Assembly: GCA_014323935.1 (NCBI GenBank)
Contig: JACOND010000012.1
Coordinates: forward strand, 1 to 38,179
Length of the DNA stretch: 38,179 nt
Reading direction: 5' to 3'
DNA from: Bdellovibrionales bacterium
GTDB lineage: Bacteria; Bdellovibrionota; Bdellovibrionia; Bdellovibrionales; UBA1609
Part shown: one piece after another, positions 33,967 through 38,179 of the stretch
Layout: every line of letters starts with the position of its first letter
Position numbering within the stretch: the first letter of the stretch is position 1
Notes under the pieces: generated by a model
Told to the model about the DNA's origin: nothing
Database searches by the model: none
The model's input: only the letters and a program-made list of their open reading frames with translations
Made by a program: the position numbers and the translations under genes

Positions 33967-34776
33967 TTAAACTATTTTTTTAATTCTATTTGTTATATGA
34001 GATCCTAACAACAAAATAATAGGAAGAAAAGTAAATGTAAATACAATAAAAGAACTTGTTGGTAAATTAAAAATATAAGAGCTGATTAAAGCTAATAAAC
34101 TTAAAATCACAGCTAAAAACCAACCAAATAAAAAACGAAGATAAAAAGTTTGAAATAAAAACTGACTTAAAAAGGAAGGAACTATTAAAAAAGAAAAAAC
34201 TAATAACACACCAACAATAGAAACTGAACTTGAAATAACAAAACTAAATAAGACATAAAAAAGCAAATTCCACTTCCAATGATTTTCTTTTCCTGTTGAA
34301 CTTTCCCAAAATTTCTTTTGAAAGAAATAGTAAAAACAAGCTATAACACTATAGATACAAAAAACTTTAAAAACTTCAAACCATGAAATCCAAATCAAAT
34401 AGCCTGTAAGAGTTTGCTTTATATGTTCTGCTCCATGAGCTGATTTATCAAAAAGTAAAATCACAAGAACAGAAAAAAAAGCATACACAATTCCAATAAA
34501 AGCCTCTTGAGAGAGATGTTTCTTTTTTTCAGCTATCAAAGTAAATAAAACCGAAGCAAAAAGAGCACTCGATAAAGTTATTAAATAACTCTGTAAAGAT
34601 CCTGCTTTCAAACCTATCAATAAAGAAAGAGCTAAACCAAAAGCAGCTGATTGAGCTAAGGCTAAATCCACAAAAATAATTTTTCTTGCTAAAACATGAA
34701 GCCCTAAGTAACAGTGAATCCCCGCTAATAAAATACACATCAAAAAAGCAGGACCTAAAAGAGAAATAACAGACAT
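33967..34776 (-). CDS. ZnuB/TroC-like metal ABC transporter permease
   Basis: 269 aa, hydrophobic throughout, about eight membrane spans. 'GPAFLMCILLAGIHCYLGLHVLARKIIFVDLALAQSAAFG' at the start is typical of ABC-3 family (ZnuB, MntB) permeases, with the conserved 'D-LA-AQ' region. It moves zinc (or manganese) across the inner membrane. It lies 42 bases after the binding-protein gene. No ATPase gene follows, as the tRNA comes next, so the nucleotide-binding subunit must be encoded elsewhere or is absent. Confidence 0.88.
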   Translation of the reverse strand: MSVISLLGPAFLMCILLAGIHCYLGLHVLARKIIFVDLALAQSAAFGLALSLLIGLKAGSLQSYLITLSSALFASVLFTLIAEKKKHLSQEAFIGIVYAFFSVLVILLFDKSAHGAEHIKQTLTGYLIWISWFEVFKVFCIYSVIACFYYFFQKKFWESSTGKENHWKWNLLFYVLFSFVISSSVSIVGVLLVFSFLIVPSFLSQFLFQTFYLRFLFGWFLAVILSLLALISSYIFNLPTSSFIVFTFTFLPIILLLGSHITNRIKKIV

Positions 34777-34818
34777 TTTTTCTGCAATGTTATCGATTTA
34801 TAGCCTTTTGAAATAAAT

Positions 34819-35766
34819 TCATAGCTTTTGATTTTTAACAAAAGTTCCACATTTTTCAAAAGATTGAACAAAAGCTTCTATAAGTTCAAAATAATCCTTT
34901 ACTTTCTTTATTCCCCCAACCTCTGTATCTACAACTTCTATATGAACAGGAATAGAATTTTTGATTTTACCTATCTTATTAGGACTGTAAAAGCTAGACA
35001 TCATAATACAAGAAATTTGATTCTCTTTCATTTTTTTGATCAAATTCATTATATGTTTTGCAGAGGGAGCTATACCTGGTTTTTCTTCAATTAAACCGAA
35101 AAGATTTATTTCAAAAGTTTCTAAAAAATATTCAAAACTACTATGATAAGAGACCAGATTTTTAATCCCTGAGTCTTTGATTCTTTTCCTCCAAAGCTTC
35201 ATGTTCTCTTTTATCTTTGTCTCAAATTTTTTATGATTTACTAAATAATAATCTTTATTTTGAGAATCAAGTTCTATGAGTTTATTTGTTATTCCCAAAG
35301 AAACTTGAACCGCTCTCAAAGGATCTAGCAAATAATGTGGATTGCCATAAGGATGAATATCTCCAAAAAAACGATCGACTTTTCCTTCAGAAACAGACAA
35401 AGCTTTTATAAATTGACTCGCATCTAAATGACCGGGTTGTCCCTCTTGTATTTTAAGATTTTTAGATCCTGAAATAACACTAGGGAGCCAACCAACTTCT
35501 AAATCAAGCCCTATAAAAATCAAAAGTTGAGACTTTCTTGCTCTTAACATATAAGAAGGTTTAGGTGAAATAAAATGCGGATCTTGCCCTCCTCTGAGGA
35601 TAGAATTCAATTCCACCCGGTCCCCTGCTATCAATTCAGTTAAAGACTTTAAGCTTGTAGTACTTGTTAAAATCTTTAGCTTTCCTTCTGAAAAAAAAGA
35701 AAGGCACATTGTAAAATAAACAAAGAAAAATTTTATAATTTTTCCACTTAAAAATAGACTTTTCAT
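34819..35766 (-). CDS. ZnuA-like periplasmic zinc-binding protein
   Basis: 315 aa with a signal peptide (about residues 1-28). 'ILTSTTSLKSLTELIAGD' at the start, 'GQDPHFISPKPSYM' (metal-binding His), 'GDIHPYGNPHYLLDP' (next His region), 'LVSYHSSFEYFL' (third His) and 'EVVDTEVGG' (acidic ligand) are the cluster-9 metal-binding set. It has no His-rich loop of the kind seen in enteric ZnuA; the His-rich stretch is instead in the neighbouring outer-membrane protein. Ribosome site AAAGGAG 8 bases before the ATG. The start lies 40 bases after the outer-membrane gene. Confidence 0.9.
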   Translation of the reverse strand: MKSLFLSGKIIKFFFVYFTMCLSFFSEGKLKILTSTTSLKSLTELIAGDRVELNSILRGGQDPHFISPKPSYMLRARKSQLLIFIGLDLEVGWLPSVISGSKNLKIQEGQPGHLDASQFIKALSVSEGKVDRFFGDIHPYGNPHYLLDPLRAVQVSLGITNKLIELDSQNKDYYLVNHKKFETKIKENMKLWRKRIKDSGIKNLVSYHSSFEYFLETFEINLFGLIEEKPGIAPSAKHIMNLIKKMKENQISCIMMSSFYSPNKIGKIKNSIPVHIEVVDTEVGGIKKVKDYFELIEAFVQSFEKCGTFVKNQKL

Positions 35767-35806
35767 ATCAATCTCCTTTTTTAAAAAAGATAAAATCTTT
35801 TCTCTT

Positions 35807-36913
35807 TTAATAAAGATGTGCGGGATGAACCCCTAAACTTACATTGCTTTGAATAGAGACTCCATGAATCCATTCTCCATGATCTGAGACCTGAGTATCA
35901 TACTGCAAACGAATAGCAGAGTATTCTGTAGGAGCAAATAAAAATAAAAAAGAATACTTCTGCTTTTCTATATCAGACCAATTCTTACCTAAGAGATAAT
36001 CAGCTCTTCCTTCAACCCACCAATTTTTTAAAACCTGCCACTGTATATAAGAACTCACCCCTTCTATATTACCTAACTGAGAATCTTTCATAGCTTTCAT
36101 CCATTCGGTTGTCCAAAAGACCTTTTGCGGTTTTACATTTTCCATAGACTCCCATCTCAAGACTAAAGCCACATCAAATAAGTGTTTTAAATGATTCATA
36201 CCTGAAGCATAAGATAGATCTAACTCAAAATTAAAATTAGAAGGCAGTTCCCAAAAGTTTTTGAAAAATAAAACTGTTGCTAAAGGATTTTTATGTTCCA
36301 GGTGCTTTTCTTCACCAAACAGCTTTGATAAAGAATTTAGCTTTAAAGAAGGCATGTAAAAAGCTTGTAGTATAATCTCTGAATACCAACTCAAAGGAGT
36401 CAGATAAGCTAAAGATAGTCCTGTTCCATTCCATCCATGAAAACCAAATATTTCCTCGTTAATTAAAGGAGGATCAATAAAAGGATAGTAATGAGTATGT
36501 AAATTGTTATGTCTTCCCAAAAAAGGATAAAATTTCCCAGCTTTAAAAGTGAAATTAGGAATAAATAAACTTTCCATGTACGCTTCTTCTAAATCTAAAC
36601 CAAAAGATCCTTGATCACTGTGAATCCCTAAATAAATTTGAGAAGACCAATAAGGATCAATATTAGATATAAAAAAGACTTCTAATTCCTGAACTGAAAA
36701 GCCATCTGAGGAATGAGAATGTCCCGCATGATCTTCATGATCTGCATGTTCATGTCCTTTATGCTCTTCATGTTCTTTATCTTCCTTTGAAAAAGTCTTT
36801 TTTCCTAATAAAAGTAGATTCACACCTATATCTGGATTTGTTTTATTAACAGCTAAACCAGGCTGAATAAATAAAACAAAACAGAAAATAATTAAAATAT
36901 TATAGTTTTTCAT
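35807..36913 (-). CDS. Outer-membrane beta-barrel protein with His-rich N-terminus, zinc-linked
   Basis: 368 aa with a signal peptide (about 1-21, 'FCFVLFIQPGLAV'). Residues about 45-70 are a histidine/acid stretch ('HEEHKGHEHADHEDHAGHSH') likely to bind zinc. The rest has alternating strands ending in a C-terminal aromatic ('GVHPAHLY'), as in porin-like barrels, with 'AGKFYPFLGRHN', a porin-type strand-turn. With ZnuA and ZnuB downstream, zinc entry through the outer membrane is the likely role. Ribosome site AAAGGAG. It is the first clear gene of the transport run. Confidence 0.75.
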   Translation of the reverse strand: MKNYNILIIFCFVLFIQPGLAVNKTNPDIGVNLLLLGKKTFSKEDKEHEEHKGHEHADHEDHAGHSHSSDGFSVQELEVFFISNIDPYWSSQIYLGIHSDQGSFGLDLEEAYMESLFIPNFTFKAGKFYPFLGRHNNLHTHYYPFIDPPLINEEIFGFHGWNGTGLSLAYLTPLSWYSEIILQAFYMPSLKLNSLSKLFGEEKHLEHKNPLATVLFFKNFWELPSNFNFELDLSYASGMNHLKHLFDVALVLRWESMENVKPQKVFWTTEWMKAMKDSQLGNIEGVSSYIQWQVLKNWWVEGRADYLLGKNWSDIEKQKYSFLFLFAPTEYSAIRLQYDTQVSDHGEWIHGVSIQSNVSLGVHPAHLY

Positions 36914-37047
36914 TTCTTAACTCCTTTATTAAAAAATTAATAGCTTATAGATTTATTTTTAAACAAATAAACAATTTTTTCAAAATCCCTTAATTAGATT
37001 GGATTATTTTGAAAAAAAATTACAAAAAAATGATTTTACTCTAAAAG

Positions 37048-37323
37048 TTATAAAGGAGGAGAACGAGGAAAAAAAACAAAGTAATGATTGTATTTAAAAA
37101 ATTTTTTAATGCTAAAAAAAATAAATTTATAGAAAGTTAAGGAACTAGAAATATCAAAAGAAAACTCATACAAAACATTCTTATCCCATATACAAATAGA
37201 ACAAGTTTCCGAGTGTTCTTCTTCATGCAAATGAGTTATCTTGTTATTAAAAATAGTAAGACTTAATAAAAATAAAAAACCTGCTAAAAAAAAAGAAAGA
37301 TTCTTCTTACTTTGATAACTCAT
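37048..37323 (-). CDS. Small His/Cys membrane-anchored protein, metal-related
   Basis: 91 aa. Residues about 8-28 form a signal/anchor helix, then 'THLHEEEHSETCSICIWDKN' gives a His- and CxxC-containing metal-binding segment, and the C-terminus ends 'FFPRSPPL'. That layout (H-x-H, CxxC, terminal R-x-PP) is like small periplasmic DUF2946-type metal proteins. It lies upstream of the zinc uptake genes in the same direction, 134 bases from the outer-membrane gene. A zinc sensor or carrier role is inference. Confidence 0.55.
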   Translation of the reverse strand: MSYQSKKNLSFFLAGFLFLLSLTIFNNKITHLHEEEHSETCSICIWDKNVLYEFSFDISSSLTFYKFIFFSIKKFFKYNHYFVFFPRSPPL

Positions 37324-37552
37324 GTGATTAATACAACTCTTTTAAGTATCCTAAATCAAGTTTATCTTAAGTCAAGTTCTTTATTTATTAACAAAAAAAG
37401 TAAAAAACTTGAATTTAAAATACATAATTCCCTTTTTTTTTTTAAAGTCAGAGAGCTTTTTATATTAAGACACTAAAGATAGCTTTCAATGATAGCTATA
37501 GAAGAACAATATATAAGTAAAAAAAACTAAAAATACATTAAATCTAAATTAA

Positions 37553-37578
37553 TGTAAAAAGTTTGAAATCGTTTTACA
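37553..37578. repeat. Palindrome upstream of the right Rpn element
   Basis: TGTAAAA (37553-37559) and TTTTACA (37572-37578), with the shared TTTTACACTTTT following, lie at the place equivalent to the 13-bp palindrome of the left copy. The rest of the 323-bp gap 37324-37646 shows no gene. Confidence 0.5.
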
Positions 37579-37646
37579 CTTTTTTAATTATCAAGTCGTA
37601 TAAGTTTCAATTGATGTAAAAAAACAAATCCCTAAGGAGATATAAA

Positions 37647-37757
37647 ATGAAACAACAAAAAAACTATGTCCAGATGACAAGAAATGTTGTCTTTAAAAAA
37701 TTCTTTGTAAATAAACCAGAGATATTAAAAGAGGATGGGTTGTTATATTATGATTAA
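37647..37757 (+). CDS. Small ORF preceding the Rpn gene (36 aa)
   Basis: ATG 37647 with AAGGAG 8 bases upstream. It encodes the same peptide as the left copy (MKQQKNYVQMTRNVVFKKFF...) but ends 'EDGLLYYD'. It stops 59 bases before the Rpn ATG. It may be an upstream coding element or the N-terminal stub of another Rpn-type protein. Confidence 0.5.
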   Translation: MKQQKNYVQMTRNVVFKKFFVNKPEILKEDGLLYYD

Positions 37758-37816
37758 AAAAAAGCTTGCATTTTTTAATCATTTCTTTTAAATAATCAAA
37801 AACACATCTTGATTTT

Positions 37817-38179
37817 ATGGAAAAACAAACAGCAAAAACAAACTATTTTAGTCATGATACTTTCTTTAAGAGTTTTTACTCAGATCCTAAACTCAGTAAA
37901 GAATTACTTCAGCTCATCTTTTCAAAAGAAGAGCTTAAAATCTATGATTTAGAAAAACTAAAAGTAGAAAAAGACACTTTTGAAGATAAGAGAGCAGATC
38001 TTGTTTTATCCTTTCCCTTTAAGGATTTTCCTAAAATCAGATTAAGAATTTTCATTCTTTTAGAACATAAAAGTGCTTATGATAAAAACCTTTATGATCA
38101 GTTATTAGATTATCAATATTTCCTTCGAAAGTTCTTGATTCAACAAAAGGGCTATGTTCAACCTATTGTTCCTGTGCTT
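37817..38179 (+). CDS. Rpn family PD-(D/E)XK nuclease / putative transposase, partial at the window end
   Basis: 121 codons open to the window edge. 'SHDTFFKSFYSDPKLSKELLQ' starts the family (HDTFFK near residues 13-18). 'FEDKRADLVLSFP' (catalytic Asp) and 'FILLEHKSAYD' (E-x-K) form the PD-(D/E)XK site, and 'LLDYQYFLRKF' follows. Family members (RpnA-E, Transposase_31) are DNA endonucleases that raise recombination. This copy has a proper ATG and intact catalytic residues, unlike the left one. The C-terminus is outside the window. Confidence 0.85.
   Translation, partial: MEKQTAKTNYFSHDTFFKSFYSDPKLSKELLQLIFSKEELKIYDLEKLKVEKDTFEDKRADLVLSFPFKDFPKIRLRIFILLEHKSAYDKNLYDQLLDYQYFLRKFLIQQKGYVQPIVPVL

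Larger units (their letters stand above)
37640..38179 (+). repeat. Right arm of the long inverted repeat (Rpn element copy)
   Basis: Near-identical reverse complement of bases 1-575; includes the small ORF and the intact 5' part of the Rpn gene, and runs off the window end. The two arms enclose everything else in the window. Confidence 0.85.

Noticed and set aside
1-38179. The whole window as a simple composite transposon
   Set aside because: The bounding elements are recombination nucleases without visible terminal inverted repeats or target duplications, and housekeeping-like genes (tRNA, zinc uptake) lie inside.

Overview
The window is strongly AT-rich DNA with Shine-Dalgarno-led genes, a CCA-encoding tRNA and outer-membrane and periplasmic zinc proteins, so it comes from a Gram-negative bacterium. 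I cannot name the genus. A low-GC Bdellovibrionota-like or other proteobacterial host is only a guess. Much of it reads as an accessory island of anti-phage genes, several of them decaying, lying between two inverted copies of an Rpn-type (PD-(D/E)XK 'recombination-promoting nuclease') element at the window ends. The left copy is broken and the right copy is open to the window edge.

Left part (1-10.3 kb): a decayed Rpn element and an IS1595-type transposase remnant; then a reverse transcriptase whose N-terminus is a retron type-II-like nucleoside-deoxyribosyltransferase effector, a KAP P-loop NTPase, and a Fic AMPylase with a direct-repeat operator in its promoter. These are followed by the C-terminal remnant of an IS1595-type transposase, a wrecked type II restriction-modification pair (5mC methyltransferase plus PD-(D/E)XK endonuclease), and a small operon ending in an AlkD-like DNA glycosylase, with a partial duplicated gene fragment on its far side.

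Middle (10.3-23.9 kb): a complete type III-A CRISPR-Cas locus in one + strand run: cas10(csm1)-csm2-csm3-csm4-csm5-cas6-like-CARF/HEPN RNase-cas4/cas1 fusion-cas2, then a 21-repeat array with a good promoter in its leader. The Cas4-Cas1 fusion and the Csb2-like Cas6 resemble type I-G (I-U) parts, so the locus looks like a module hybrid. Cas10 keeps its HD and GGDD motifs, but Csm3 has Asn where the target-RNA-cutting Asp should be. A lone, inverted, nearly perfect CRISPR repeat lies about 345 bp upstream of cas10, and a degenerate repeat lies about 490 bp beyond the array.

Right of the array (- strand): a ClpP/SppA-fold serine protease (SDH_sah type) with an overlapping small coiled-coil gene, then a DprA - phosphoribosyltransferase - KAP NTPase set. 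The phosphoribosyltransferase is frameshifted in an A9 run. From 29.7 to 33.9 kb (+ strand) there is a compact five-gene set of two radical SAM enzymes, a TauD-like and an Asp/Asn-hydroxylase-like Fe(II)/2-oxoglutarate oxygenase, and a GNAT-like protein, which looks biosynthetic. A tRNA-Pro(GGG) follows, then a zinc-uptake set on the - strand (small His/Cys protein, His-rich outer-membrane protein, ZnuA-like binding protein, ZnuB-like permease, no ATPase). The second Rpn element closes the window.
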